From: Actinomadura macra NBRC 14102
GTDB taxonomy: Bacteria > Actinomycetota > Actinomycetes > Streptosporangiales > Streptosporangiaceae
Assembly (NCBI RefSeq): GCF_001552215.1
Contig: NZ_BCQT01000018.1
Location: 62,001 to 126,000, forward strand
Direction: 5' to 3'
Length of the DNA stretch: 64,000 bases
Part shown: piece after piece, positions 25,412 to 34,794 of the stretch
Numbering within the stretch: position 1 is the stretch's first letter
Layout: each line of letters begins with the position of its first letter
The notes under the pieces: model-generated
The model's input: the letters and a program-made list of their open reading frames with translations, nothing else
Databases searched by the model: none
What the model was told of the DNA's origin: nothing
Position numbers and translations under genes: made by a program

Positions 25412-26115
25412 TGGCGGGCAAGGCGAGTCATGTCCGGGCGTCGCTCAGCATCCACAACCCGCCGGCGGGGGACGGGACGCGGCCGGGCGGGCTGATGAAG
25501 AAGATCAGGTTTCAGTTCAATCCGGCGCAGCTGGAGCTGTCCAAGTCGGCCAACTGGCGCTACAGCCCCGCGGTCGCGACCCGGGCCGGGGCCCAGGTGG
25601 AGTTCCTGGGGAGCGAGCAGCAGGGCCTCAATCTGGAGATCTTCCTCGACGCCTCGGACCGTCCGGGGCACATCAGGGTCCGCGACGAGGTGGAGGCGCT
25701 GTTCTCGTGTCTGCGGCCGGCGCCGTCCAGCCTGCCGGACCGGGGGTCGCCACCCTGGGTGATCTTCGAGTGGGGCGAGTTCACCACCGTGCGGTTCGTC
25801 GCGTACGTGCGGCAGGTGAGCGCGTCCTACACGCTGTTCAGCTCCACCGGGGCTCCGGTGCGCGCGGTCTGCCAGGTGTCGCTGGAGGAGATCCCGCAGG
25901 ACACGCCCGGACAGAACCCGACCTCGGGGGCGCTCACCGCGCGCAGCGTCCACCGGCTGGTGGCGGGTGACACGTTGCAGTCCCTGGCCTGGCTGGAGTA
26001 CGGCGACGCGACGGAGTGGCGGGTGATCGCCGAGGCCAACGGGATCGACGACCCGATGCGGCTCGCGCCGGGGCGGGAGCTGCTGCTGCCGGCCGCCGAG
26101 GACGTTCGGGGATAA
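25411..26115 (+). CDS. LysM-containing baseplate hub protein (Pvc7/gp53-like)
   Basis: ATG 25411 overlaps the preceding TGA; 234 aa. The N-terminal two-thirds contain KKIRFQFNPAQLELSKSANWRY, typical of the contractile injection system protein CIS tube/LysM family. The C-terminus has a LysM fold (VHRLVAGDTLQSLAWLEYGD...IAEANGIDDPMRLAPG). In structures of PVC and R-type systems such proteins clamp the tube-spike hub in the baseplate rather than binding peptidoglycan. Followed 9 bp later by the spike gene with its own AAGGGGAG site. Confidence 0.92.
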   Translation: MAGKASHVRASLSIHNPPAGDGTRPGGLMKKIRFQFNPAQLELSKSANWRYSPAVATRAGAQVEFLGSEQQGLNLEIFLDASDRPGHIRVRDEVEALFSCLRPAPSSLPDRGSPPWVIFEWGEFTTVRFVAYVRQVSASYTLFSSTGAPVRAVCQVSLEEIPQDTPGQNPTSGALTARSVHRLVAGDTLQSLAWLEYGDATEWRVIAEANGIDDPMRLAPGRELLLPAAEDVRG

Positions 26116-26124
26116 GGGGAGCAC

Positions 26125-27927
26125 ATGTCGAAGGGGACCTACACCAACCAGCTCAAGGTGACGATCGACGGTCGTCCGCTGGCGAACGAGCTGAAGAAGA
26201 AGCTGATCGAGGCGTGGGTGGACACTAGCGTGAACGTGCCCTCCTCCTTCCAGCTGACCTTCCGGGATCCGGGCCGGCGGGCACTGGCGGCGATGCGGGT
26301 GAAGATCGGCTCAAAGGTCGAGCTGCGCGCGCAGGCCAGTGGCAGGGACGGGGGCAAGCCGCTGCTCACCGGGGAGGTCACCGCGCTGGAGGCCGACTTC
26401 GACGGGACCGGGAAGTTCAGTGTCGTGCGGGGCCACGATCCGGGGCACCGGCTGCTGCGCACCCGCCGGGTCAAGGGCTACCAGCAGATGACCGCCTCCG
26501 ACATCGCCAGGATTCTGGCGCGGCAGAACGGGCTGAAGATCGGCCGGATCGACAAGACCCGGACGGTGTACGAGATGATCACCCAGCCGAACGTCACCGA
26601 CGGGGAGTTCCTGACCAGGCTGGCCAGGGAGAACGGCGTCGAGGTCTACTTCTCCGACGACGGGGCGTTCCAGTTCGTCGACCCGAAGCCGGCGTCGGGC
26701 GCCCCGGGCAAGGGCGCCACGGCCGCGTCCAGCCCGTACGTCCTGCAGTTCGGGGTCAACCTGCTGCGCTGCCGGATGGGGGTGACCGCCTCCGACCAGG
26801 TGCGCGAGGTACAGGTGCGGGGCTGGGACGTTCAGCGCAAGAAGGCGATGGTCGCGCGGAGTCCGGCCGTCTCCAATCCCGAACTGGAGATCGGGTTGGC
26901 CAGCGGGGCGGCGACCAAACCGTTCGGGACGGCCAAGCTGGTCGGGACCGACGTCCCGTACGACACCAACGCTCAGGTCGAGGAGGCCGCGGCATCGCTC
27001 GCCGCCGATGTGAGCGGCGCGTTCGCCGAGCTGGAGGCCGAGGTGCGCGGCGACCCGAAGCTGCGGCCCGGGCTACCGGTCGCGGTGAACAAGGTCGGCC
27101 AGCCCTTCGAGGGCAAGTACACCGTCACCACCGCCCGGCACGTGTTCATGGCCGGTGACCGGTACGAGACGTGGCTGACGGTGTCCGGTCGCCAGCACCG
27201 CTCGCTGTTCGGGCTGGCCTCCGGAGGCGGGGCGCCCGCCGCACCCAAGATGCACGGGGTGGTGACCGCGGTCGTCACCGACATCCAGGACCCGCAGCGG
27301 CAGGGACGCGTCAAGCTGACCTTCCCCTGGCTGGACCAGAACTACGTCAGTGACTGGGCACGGGTCGTGCAGTACGGCGGGGTCCGCGGCGGCGGGCTTT
27401 TCATGCCCGACGTGCGGGACGAGGTGCTGGTGGCGTTCGACCGCGGCGCCCTCGACCACCCCTATGTCATCGGTGGCCTGTACAACGGCCGCGACAAGCT
27501 TCCCAGGTACCAGCGGATGCCGCTGGTCGGGCCGAGCGGGCGGGTCAACTGGCGCAGCGTGGCCTCGCGTACCGGCAACAGGATCGAACTGGTGGACGCG
27601 CCCGGCCGGCGGGGCGTCACGGTCTCCAGCGGCGACGACCGGATGTCCATCGAGCTACAGCAGACCGGCACCCGGCTCACCATCGACAGCAACGGCTCCG
27701 TGGAGATCTCCGGTACCCGCGCGGTGACGCTCCGGGGCGCCGTGGTGACGGTCAACGCCGGTACGCGGCTCGCCGTCCAGGCGCCGAGTATCGGGCTCGC
27801 GGGGGCGAACATCGCGCTGACGGCGGCGAACGTCACGGTCACCGGGATGTTGGAGGTCCTCGGCAAGGCCAACGTCACCGGGGTGCTCACGCAGAACCAC
27901 ATGCCGGTCATGATCGTGCCGGCGTGA
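26125..27927 (+). CDS. VgrG-like spike protein (Pvc8)
   Basis: ATG 26125 is preceded by AAGGGGAG; 600 aa. The N-terminal hub domains (about 1-360) include phage late-control gpD-like sequence (VRGHDPGHRLLRTRRVKGYQQ, DIARILARQNGLK). An OB-fold follows (HGVVTAVVTDIQDPQRQGRVKLTFPWL), and a C-terminal beta-helix ends in GTRLAVQAPSIGLAGANIAL-type strands. The trimer forms the membrane-piercing tip. No separate PAAR tip gene is seen; the C-terminal MLEVLGKANVTGVLTQNHMP may close the spike itself. No extra catalytic toxin domain is fused. Confidence 0.94.
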   Translation: MSKGTYTNQLKVTIDGRPLANELKKKLIEAWVDTSVNVPSSFQLTFRDPGRRALAAMRVKIGSKVELRAQASGRDGGKPLLTGEVTALEADFDGTGKFSVVRGHDPGHRLLRTRRVKGYQQMTASDIARILARQNGLKIGRIDKTRTVYEMITQPNVTDGEFLTRLARENGVEVYFSDDGAFQFVDPKPASGAPGKGATAASSPYVLQFGVNLLRCRMGVTASDQVREVQVRGWDVQRKKAMVARSPAVSNPELEIGLASGAATKPFGTAKLVGTDVPYDTNAQVEEAAASLAADVSGAFAELEAEVRGDPKLRPGLPVAVNKVGQPFEGKYTVTTARHVFMAGDRYETWLTVSGRQHRSLFGLASGGGAPAAPKMHGVVTAVVTDIQDPQRQGRVKLTFPWLDQNYVSDWARVVQYGGVRGGGLFMPDVRDEVLVAFDRGALDHPYVIGGLYNGRDKLPRYQRMPLVGPSGRVNWRSVASRTGNRIELVDAPGRRGVTVSSGDDRMSIELQQTGTRLTIDSNGSVEISGTRAVTLRGAVVTVNAGTRLAVQAPSIGLAGANIALTAANVTVTGMLEVLGKANVTGVLTQNHMPVMIVPA

Positions 27928-27940
27928 GCGAGGAGAGGTC

Positions 27941-28363
27941 ATGGGGGAACAGTTCGTCGGCGCGGGCTGGGGGTTCCCGATGCGGGTCACCGCGTCGGGC
28001 GGGATCGTGCTGGTCACCGGGGAACGGGAGATCGAGGAGGCGATACGGCTGGTGCTGGTCACGGCGCCGGGCGAGCGCCCGACCCGGCCCGAGTTCGGCT
28101 GCGCGATCCACGACCTGGTGTTCGCGCCCGTCAACGAGGAGACCGCCGGCCGCATCGCCTACGAGGTGCGCGCGAGCCTGGACCGCTGGGAGCCGCGCAT
28201 CGAGGTCTCCGACGTGCGGGTGAGCGTGTCCCCCGACGACGGCACGGTGCTGTTCATCGACGTCCGCTACGAGATCCGCGGTACCAACAACCCGCGCAAC
28301 CTCGTCTTCCCGTTCTATGTGATCCCGTCGCACGACGACCCGTCCCCCGAGAGCGAAGCCTGA
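27941..28363 (+). CDS. gp25-like baseplate wedge protein (Pvc9)
   Basis: ATG 27941 follows GAGGAGAGG; 140 aa. It contains the GPW/gp25 signature: REIEEAIRLVLVTAPGERPTRPEFGC, then IHDLVF and a C-terminal VRYEIRGTNNPRNLVFPFY. gp25 nucleates sheath attachment to the baseplate. It overlaps the J-type gene by one base. Confidence 0.94.
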   Translation: MGEQFVGAGWGFPMRVTASGGIVLVTGEREIEEAIRLVLVTAPGERPTRPEFGCAIHDLVFAPVNEETAGRIAYEVRASLDRWEPRIEVSDVRVSVSPDDGTVLFIDVRYEIRGTNNPRNLVFPFYVIPSHDDPSPESEA

Positions 28364-30315
28364 TGCCCCTGCCCGCGCCCAACCTCGACGACCGGCGGTT
28401 CCAGCAGTTCGTGGACGACGCCAAGCGCTACATCCAGCAGCGCTGCCCGGAGTGGACCGACCACAACGTCTCCGACCCCGGCGTGACGCTGATCGAGGCC
28501 GTCGCGCACATGGTCGACCAGCTCGTCTACCGGCTGAACCGGGTGCCGGAGAAGAACTACGTGACGTTCCTGGAACTGCTCGGCATCACGCTGCTGCCGC
28601 CCGCCGCCGCCCGCACGGACGTGACGTTCTGGCTGTCGGCGCCGCAGGAGGAGGACGTGTGGCTGCCCACCGGTGTGGAGATCGCCACCCAGCGCACCGA
28701 GCAGGAAGAGGCCGTCGTCTTCACCACCGCGCGGGACCTGCGGATCGTGCCGTGCGAGCTGACCGGGATCGCCGTGCAGGCCGAGGGCGGGCCGCCGGTC
28801 GACCACACCGCCGACCTGGGGGCCGAGAAGGACTTCGCCTGCTTCTCCGCCGCGCCCCGGCCGGGGGACGTGCTGGCGATCGGGCTGTCGGCGGCGGTTC
28901 CGTCGTGCGCGGTGCTGATCCAGGTGGACAGCCGGGTCGACGGTGTCGGCGTCGACCCCCGCCAGCCGCCGCTGCTCTGGGAGGCGTGGACCAGCGAGGG
29001 CTGGGGGGAGTGCGAGGTCGCCTCCGACGGCACCGGCGGCCTGAACCGGCCCGGGGAGGTGGTCCTGCACGTCCCGGGCGGGCACGTGATGTCCCGTATC
29101 GGCCTCCAGGAGGCCGGATGGCTGCGCTGCCGCGTGACCGAGGCCAGGCCAGGCCAACCCTTCTACTCTGTGTCGCCGACCGTCCGAGCGGCCGAGGCCG
29201 CCACCATCGGCGGCACGACCGGCGCGGTTCACGCCGAGATGATCCAGGACGACGTCCTCGGTGAGGCCGCGGGCGTCCCGGGGGAGCGGTTCCGGACCGA
29301 GTACGCCCCCGTGGTGGCCGGGAACCCGCCGCTCATGCTGGAGTCCTCCGACGGTGAGGGCTGGCAGCGGTGGGAGGTGGTCGACCACTTCGCCGCGTCC
29401 GGGCCCGCCGACCCTCATTTCCGGCTCGACGCGGCGACCGGCGAGATCTCGTTCGGGCCCGCGGTCCGCACCCCGGACGGACTGCTTCGGCAGCACGGCG
29501 CCGTGCCGGGCAAGGGGGCGGTGGTGCGGGCGAGCCGCTACCGGACGGGCGGCGGCCGCATCGGCAACGTGGCGCGCGGGGCGCTGAGCGTCCTGCGCAC
29601 CTCGATCCCCTTCGTCGCGCGGGTGGAGAACCGGGAGGCCGCCCGCGGCGGGGTCGACGCCGAGACCCTGGAGGAGGCCAAGCGGCGGGCCCCGGTCGCG
29701 CTGCGCGCCCAGGACCGGGCGGTGACGGCGCGCGACTACGAGGAACTGGCCCGCCGTGCCGCACCGGACACCGCCCGGATCCGCTGCCTGCCCGTCGACG
29801 AGGCGGGCGCGGGGGCGGTGCGGGTCCTGGTGGTGCCGCAGGCGGTGGCCGACCCGGGCGGGCGGCTGCGGTTCGAGCAGCTCGTGCCCGGCGACGACCT
29901 GCTCCGCCGCGTCACCCGCTATCTGGACGAGCGGCGCCCGATCGGTATCCGGCTGGCGGTGGGCCCGCCGTTCTACCAGGGCGTCACGGTCGTCTCCACC
30001 CTGCACGCGTTCGTCGGCGCCGAGGCCGAGCGGGTCCGCCTCGCCGCGCTGGACGCCCTGCACGCCCATCTCGATCCGCTGACCGGCGGCGCGGACGGCC
30101 GGGGCTGGCCGTTCGGGCGGCCCCTCCAGGCGGGCGAGGTCTTCGCCGTGCTCCAGCGGGTGCCGGGGGTGGAGCTCGTCGACGAGGTGCGGCTGCACGC
30201 CGCCGACCCGCTGACCGGCAAACGCGGCGACGCGGTGGAGCGGATCGACCTGGACGCCTCCGCGCTGGTGTTCTCCTACGACCACAAGGTCCGGGTGCTG
30301 GGAGGCGCGTCATGA
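28363..30315 (+). CDS. Baseplate J-type protein (Pvc11)
   Basis: ATG 28363 overlaps the gp25 stop; 650 aa. The N-terminus (FQQFVDDAKRYIQQRCPEWTDHNVSDPGVTLIE) is the conserved start of eCIS baseplate J homologues. Later blocks include TGEISFGPAVRTPDG, YRTGGGRIGNVARGAL and RAQDRAVTARDYEELARRAAPD, the gpJ core. It builds the wedge around the hub together with gp25 and the I-like protein. A 4-nt overlap (ATGA) links it to the next gene. Length is usual for the eCIS version, longer than phage P2 gpJ. Confidence 0.93.
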   Translation: MPLPAPNLDDRRFQQFVDDAKRYIQQRCPEWTDHNVSDPGVTLIEAVAHMVDQLVYRLNRVPEKNYVTFLELLGITLLPPAAARTDVTFWLSAPQEEDVWLPTGVEIATQRTEQEEAVVFTTARDLRIVPCELTGIAVQAEGGPPVDHTADLGAEKDFACFSAAPRPGDVLAIGLSAAVPSCAVLIQVDSRVDGVGVDPRQPPLLWEAWTSEGWGECEVASDGTGGLNRPGEVVLHVPGGHVMSRIGLQEAGWLRCRVTEARPGQPFYSVSPTVRAAEAATIGGTTGAVHAEMIQDDVLGEAAGVPGERFRTEYAPVVAGNPPLMLESSDGEGWQRWEVVDHFAASGPADPHFRLDAATGEISFGPAVRTPDGLLRQHGAVPGKGAVVRASRYRTGGGRIGNVARGALSVLRTSIPFVARVENREAARGGVDAETLEEAKRRAPVALRAQDRAVTARDYEELARRAAPDTARIRCLPVDEAGAGAVRVLVVPQAVADPGGRLRFEQLVPGDDLLRRVTRYLDERRPIGIRLAVGPPFYQGVTVVSTLHAFVGAEAERVRLAALDALHAHLDPLTGGADGRGWPFGRPLQAGEVFAVLQRVPGVELVDEVRLHAADPLTGKRGDAVERIDLDASALVFSYDHKVRVLGGAS

Positions 30316-30863
30316 GAGGCGCCGTCGACGGGCTGCTCTCACCGCACCCGCTCGGCCCGCAACTGCCCTCGGTGTTCGCGGAGGACGACCTCGCCCAGCG
30401 GTACGTGGCCGGTCTCGACGACCTGTTCGCCCCGCTGCTGTCGGCGCTGGACTGTCTGGAGGCGTACTTCTCGCCGTGGCTGGCCCCGGCCGACTTCGTC
30501 GGCTGGCTGGCCGACTGGGTCGGCGCGGAGCTGCACGGTGACGAGCCCGAGGCGCAGGCCCGCGGCGCGGTCGCGTCCGCGACGGCCCTGCACCGGCTGC
30601 GGGGCACCCCCCGCGGTCTGGCCACGGCCGTCCATCTGGCTTTCGGTGTGACGCCCGAGATCGCCGAGAGCGGCGGCGCGGCCTGGTCGGAGCGGCCGCT
30701 GGGCACGTTCCCGGGCGAGCCGGAGCCCCGCCTGGAGGTGACCCTCAGAGTCCCCGACCCGTCGGCGGTGGACGTGCGGCGGCTGGACGCCCTGGTCGCC
30801 GCCGCCCGTCCCGCCCACGTCCCCTACATCGTGCACGTCGTCGAGAAAGGAGCGGGGCAGTGA
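30312..30863 (+). CDS. Phage tail protein I-like baseplate protein (Pvc12-type region)
   Basis: ATG 30312 in an ATGA overlap; 183 aa. The pattern LPSVFAEDDLAQRYVAGLDDLFAPLLSALD, then LAPADFVGWLADWVGAELH and LHRLRGTPRGLATAVHLAFG is the tail protein I/eCIS baseplate signature. It probably sits at the wedge periphery. In PVC loci the following gene normally encodes a tail fibre (Pvc13). Here the operon moves straight to a membrane zinc-ribbon protein, and no fibre gene is visible. The final codons overlap the next GTG. Confidence 0.9.
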   Translation: MRGAVDGLLSPHPLGPQLPSVFAEDDLAQRYVAGLDDLFAPLLSALDCLEAYFSPWLAPADFVGWLADWVGAELHGDEPEAQARGAVASATALHRLRGTPRGLATAVHLAFGVTPEIAESGGAAWSERPLGTFPGEPEPRLEVTLRVPDPSAVDVRRLDALVAAARPAHVPYIVHVVEKGAGQ

Positions 30864-32050
30864 CCTCCGCTGGAACCTGCGCGGACTGCGGGGCCACCGA
30901 TCAGAGCGGGTCGTTCTGCGACCGCTGCGGCGCGGTGCTGAGCTGGGTACAGCCCGAAGCCCCGGCCCAGCCCGCACCGCCCGCGCACACCGAGCGGCCC
31001 CCCGCGCACGCCGAGCCACCTGCGCACACCGAGCCGCCAGAGCCGCCGCCCGCACACACCGAGCGGCCGCCCGCGGCCTCCCCCCGCCCCCGGACGGCCG
31101 CGCGGGACGTCCCGTCCGCTGCCGCGCGGCCGCAACAGCCGCCCGCGCGGGATGAGCGGGCCCGGCGGCTGCTGGTCCCGGTGGCGCCGGAGAGCGACAC
31201 CCGCGTCGCGCCCCAGGGCCCCACGCCGGTGTTGCCCGGCCGTCCCGAGGCCGCCCGCCCCCGCATGCGTGCGATCGAGCGCCCGGACTGGTCCGGCGGC
31301 GTCCCCTGCCCCTGGTGCGACACCCCGAACCCGCCCGACCGGCATTTCTGCCGCCAATGCGCGATGCGCCTGGCGGCCGCGGACAAGAACGGCTCCCGTA
31401 CCCGGACCTGGTGGCAGCGGATCTTCGAGGGCGGCCGGGACCGGGAGGCGCCCTGGGCGGGCGACCGGCCGAGGCTGCGCCGCGCCCCCGGCCGCATGCT
31501 GAGTCTCGTGGTGCTGTCCCTGCTGGGCGTGTCATTGCTCTGGACGGTCATCGTGAAGGCGGACGACGTGGGCAACGGCATCGTCGACCACTTCGTCAGG
31601 CGGGTGCCCGTGACGTCCAACACGGCGAAGGCGTCGCATTCCGACCCCAAGCACGGAGCCGGGCTCGCCTTCGACGGGCTGAGCGACACCTTCTGGGGCA
31701 CCGGCTACGGCGGCGGTGGCCAGGGCGTCTTCCTGGAGGCGTCCTTCATCCAGCCCCGCCGCCTCCTCAACGTGATCATCACCCCGGGGATCTCGAAGCA
31801 ACCGGACCGGTACGCCACCCAGGCCCGCCCCCAGATCCTGGACGCCACCGTCTTCTCCTCTGACGACACGACCAGGACCACCGAACTGCAACTCGACGAC
31901 GCCCCGGGCCCGCAGAAACTCAAACTCCGCGGAAACAACGTCGTCCGGGTCCGCCTCACCATCCGCTCCGCCTACGGCGCCGCCCCCAACCGCCAGGTCT
32001 GCATAGCCGAAGTCGAGTTCTTCACCCGAGCCAAGATCAAAACCCTCTGA
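30860..32050 (+). CDS. Zinc-ribbon, single-pass membrane protein with C-terminal discoidin-like domain
   Basis: GTG 30860 in a GTGA overlap; 396 aa. The N-terminal zinc ribbon has CADCGATDQSGSFCDRCG, then a Pro/His/Glu-rich disordered linker with repeated HTERPPAH-like units. A second ribbon follows (CPWCDTPNPPDRHFCRQC, about residues 152-169). A transmembrane helix lies at about 214-236 (MLSLVVLSLLGVSLLWTVIV), then an extracytoplasmic discoidin/NPCBM-like beta-sandwich (SHSDPKHGAGLAFDGLSDTFWGTG ... VRLTIRSAYG). Cytoplasmic zinc ribbons plus an outside carbohydrate-binding-like domain suggest a tether between the particle and the envelope. That function is inferred. Confidence 0.8.
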   Translation: MTSAGTCADCGATDQSGSFCDRCGAVLSWVQPEAPAQPAPPAHTERPPAHAEPPAHTEPPEPPPAHTERPPAASPRPRTAARDVPSAAARPQQPPARDERARRLLVPVAPESDTRVAPQGPTPVLPGRPEAARPRMRAIERPDWSGGVPCPWCDTPNPPDRHFCRQCAMRLAAADKNGSRTRTWWQRIFEGGRDREAPWAGDRPRLRRAPGRMLSLVVLSLLGVSLLWTVIVKADDVGNGIVDHFVRRVPVTSNTAKASHSDPKHGAGLAFDGLSDTFWGTGYGGGGQGVFLEASFIQPRRLLNVIITPGISKQPDRYATQARPQILDATVFSSDDTTRTTELQLDDAPGPQKLKLRGNNVVRVRLTIRSAYGAAPNRQVCIAEVEFFTRAKIKTL

Positions 32051-32271
32051 GCTCCAGCCCCGGGTGTCGCTGCACCGCCTGCCGCGCACAACCCCGATTG
32101 CTCGGAGATGGGCAAGATGGTCGACTCCACGTGCCTGATCACGGTGAATGCCCTTCGCCGGATTCATCGCACGAGGTGGTGAATTACCAAGCTGACGTGA
32201 TAAGCAACTCTCAGTGGAGTTGGCCATTGCGCGCTCCGCCGGATCTCGGGGGGTGGTTCTGCTGGCCTGCG

Positions 32272-34191
32272 ATGAGGGGAGCGGCCCGAAAGGTGAACCG
32301 GGTCAGCCCGTGGGTGGGGGCCAAGACGTTCGACGAGCAGGATCGGGGCCGCTTCTTCGGCCGTCAGCATGAGATCCGCGAGCTGGTGGATCGGTGGCGG
32401 CGGAACCGGCTGACCATCCTGGCCGGTGAAGCGGGGGTGGGGAAGACCTCCCTGCTGCGGGCCGGGGTCGTCCGGCGCCTGAACGACGACGGGGTCAGGG
32501 TCCTGCCGATCGGGGACGTCGGGGACGGCACCGTGCCGAGACCCCCGGCCCCCGCGGTGGCGGACTGCAATCCCTACGTCATGGGTCTGCTGTTGTCCTG
32601 GCAACGGAATGAACCGCCTCACAGCGGAAGCCTGGGAATGGTCGAGTTCCTGCGCTGCCAGGAGCAGTACGGTCCCGCCGGCGCGGCCGTACCGACGCTG
32701 GTGGCTGTCGACCAGTTCCATCACGTCCTGTCCGGACCAGAGCGCCGGGAGTTCCTGGAGGAACTCGCGAAGGCCGCGGCGGCTGCGCCGAACGTCCACC
32801 TGCTGGTCTCGGTGCGGATCGCGGAACTGGCCGACCTCGGCCCGGTCCGCGACGTCCTCGGGCACACAGATCCCTACGTGCTCGGACCCCTTGATCGGGA
32901 CGGCGCGCTCGACGCCGTCGTGCTGCCGACCGTCGGCTCCGCGGTGGGCTTCGCCTCTGGAGTGGCCGGCCGGTTGGTGGACGCACTCGCCGAACCGGCG
33001 GTCGAGCCACTGCTGCTGCAGATCACCCTCCAGGCGCTCTGGGGGGAACTGTCCCCGGAGGACGCGACGATCTCCGCTGGGCAACTGCCCGAGCCGGAAC
33101 TGGCCTTGGCGGCGTACTGCGTTCCGGTGCTGGACGGCATCACCGGCGAGCACGGCATGCAGACGTGCGAGGTCGGCACGTGGATGCGCCGGACCTTCGT
33201 CGACGCCGGTGACGGGGCCCGCACCGTGTCGCAGGCGGCCGCACGCGCCGAGATGCCGGATTCGGTGCTCCGGGCCCTGGAGAACCGCTACCTGATCAAG
33301 GTCGGCGAGACCGGCTTCGACCTGCGCTTTCCGCTCATGGCCAGGGCTCTGCGCCGGATCCTGGACGTCCGGGAACCGGTCGTTCCACCGGATCCGCAGG
33401 ACAGCCTGATGGCCGCGCGGCTGGCGATGTCCGCGGACGACCTGCCGATGGCGACCCGCCATGCCCAGGCGGCGCTGCGGAGCGGCGGCCCGGAACGCCG
33501 GATCTCGGCCGAGGCGCGGTCGCTGCTGGGTGACATCGCCTTTCACCGGCGGCAGTTGGAGGACGCCGAGGAGCACTACCGGGTGGCCGCCGAGGAGTAT
33601 GCCTATGTCGGTGACCTCCCCCAGACCGGACGCCTGCTCGCCGCCATCGGGCGCCTGCTGCTTGAGCAGGGCGACCACCAAGGGGCGATGGAGAAGCTGA
33701 GCACCGCCGCCTACCGGGCGCCCGCGGATCCGCTCGTGCAGATCGGGCTGGCCAGGGCATTCTGGGCCACCGGCTCGACGCAGTCCGCGCTCACCGCCCT
33801 GGACGACGTGCTCAGGCAGAGCGGTCCGGGCAATGTCGAAGCCCGCCGGCTGCGCGGCGAGTTACGGGCGGACCTCGGGCAGGCCCAGCCCGCCCTGGAC
33901 GATCTGGCGCACGTCGACGGGCGGGCGCCGGCCGCCCAGCGGGCCGCGCGGATGCTCGCCCTGGCCATGCACGCCGGCGGCGGACCGGGCGACCTGCTGG
34001 AAGAGCTGGACGAGATCGTCGCGTCCGCGCCCCGGAGCGGTCCGGTCCTGCTCCGCGCCGCCCGGGCGTGGGTGCTCTTCGGTGACGCCGCCCAAGCCGC
34101 CGAACTGGCCGTCCGGGCCCGGGCAGCGGCGGATCCGCCGCTGCCCGGGCACCAGCAGGCGCTGGTCGAGACCCTGATCACCGGTCAGTGA
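32272..34191 (+). CDS. STAND-type P-loop NTPase with TPR repeats, CIS-associated
   Basis: ATG 32272 (MRGAARKVNRVSPWVG) is chosen because conserved sequence begins here. GTG 32293 is an alternative, and neither has a strong ribosome-binding site. About 639 aa. It begins SPWVGAKTFDEQDRGRFFGRQHEI, the hallmark of novel STAND NTPases, with Walker A AGEAGVGKTSLLRAG and a LVAVDQFHHV Walker B. About 20 kDa of TPR-like helices follow (AARLAMSADDLPMATRHAQAAL onward). STAND proteins oligomerise after sensing a ligand. Its location at the end of the CIS operon suggests it gates particle production or firing, but no target is visible. It converges on a small membrane gene, overlapping it by 14 bp. Confidence 0.75.
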   Translation: MRGAARKVNRVSPWVGAKTFDEQDRGRFFGRQHEIRELVDRWRRNRLTILAGEAGVGKTSLLRAGVVRRLNDDGVRVLPIGDVGDGTVPRPPAPAVADCNPYVMGLLLSWQRNEPPHSGSLGMVEFLRCQEQYGPAGAAVPTLVAVDQFHHVLSGPERREFLEELAKAAAAAPNVHLLVSVRIAELADLGPVRDVLGHTDPYVLGPLDRDGALDAVVLPTVGSAVGFASGVAGRLVDALAEPAVEPLLLQITLQALWGELSPEDATISAGQLPEPELALAAYCVPVLDGITGEHGMQTCEVGTWMRRTFVDAGDGARTVSQAAARAEMPDSVLRALENRYLIKVGETGFDLRFPLMARALRRILDVREPVVPPDPQDSLMAARLAMSADDLPMATRHAQAALRSGGPERRISAEARSLLGDIAFHRRQLEDAEEHYRVAAEEYAYVGDLPQTGRLLAAIGRLLLEQGDHQGAMEKLSTAAYRAPADPLVQIGLARAFWATGSTQSALTALDDVLRQSGPGNVEARRLRGELRADLGQAQPALDDLAHVDGRAPAAQRAARMLALAMHAGGGPGDLLEELDEIVASAPRSGPVLLRAARAWVLFGDAAQAAELAVRARAAADPPLPGHQQALVETLITGQ

Positions 34192-34642
34192 TCTCGTGGT
34201 TGTCACGGGCATTGCGGATGTCGCGGTAAGTGGTGAGCGCCGCGATGTAGAGGGTGGCGACCGCCCCCGCCGCCGCGGCCACCGCGGGCCGCTGGCTGAG
34301 CAGGAACACCCCGGCCGGGGCCGCCCCGGACGCCGCGACGGCACCGAGCGTCCAGAGCCGTTTGGACCGGCGCCTCGCCGGGGTCACCGTCGGCTCCGGG
34401 CCCTGTGGCTCCCGCGCCTTCGGAGAGGACTGCGACGCGGGCTCGGCGGACGCCGTCTCGACGGTCCGGCTCGGCCCGTCGACCTCCGGCTGAGCGGCGC
34501 GGCCGGCGGCCGGCTCGGCGCGCCGCGGCGGGGCGGCCCTCTCGGGGATGTCGATGCCGCAGGGGAACAGGTCCCGCTCCGGGCGTGTCACAGAGCTGGA
34601 TGGGGCGGGCCGCCGTGATTCGGGTGAAGGTCGCGTGGCCAT
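34178..34642 (-). CDS. Small membrane protein of unknown function
   Basis: ATG 34642 has GGAG 6 nt upstream. The 154-aa protein has a Pro/Arg/Glu-rich cytoplasmic N-terminus (1-90), then basic ARRRSKRLW and two close hydrophobic segments (TLGAVAASGAAPAGVFLL and AVAAAAGAVATLYIAALT) forming a hairpin, with a charged tail. No family recognised. It lies between the CIS and RiPP loci and overlaps the converging STAND gene end. Divergent to the XRE-NB-ARC gene; the shared 152-bp spacer probably carries both promoters. Confidence 0.6.
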   Translation of the reverse strand: MATRPSPESRRPAPSSSVTRPERDLFPCGIDIPERAAPPRRAEPAAGRAAQPEVDGPSRTVETASAEPASQSSPKAREPQGPEPTVTPARRRSKRLWTLGAVAASGAAPAGVFLLSQRPAVAAAAGAVATLYIAALTTYRDIRNARDNHEITDR

Positions 34643-34794
34643 CTGTGTCTCCTGACGTGGTGATCGGGCTCGACTTCACCCTTGATCTGGAGAAGGGGTG
34701 TCCGGCGTCACGTAGAGCGCCGGGCACAGGTCAGCGCGCCTGTGCATCAGGACAAATGGCGGACGTCCGGTGTCCGGGCCTGGACGGAGGCGTG

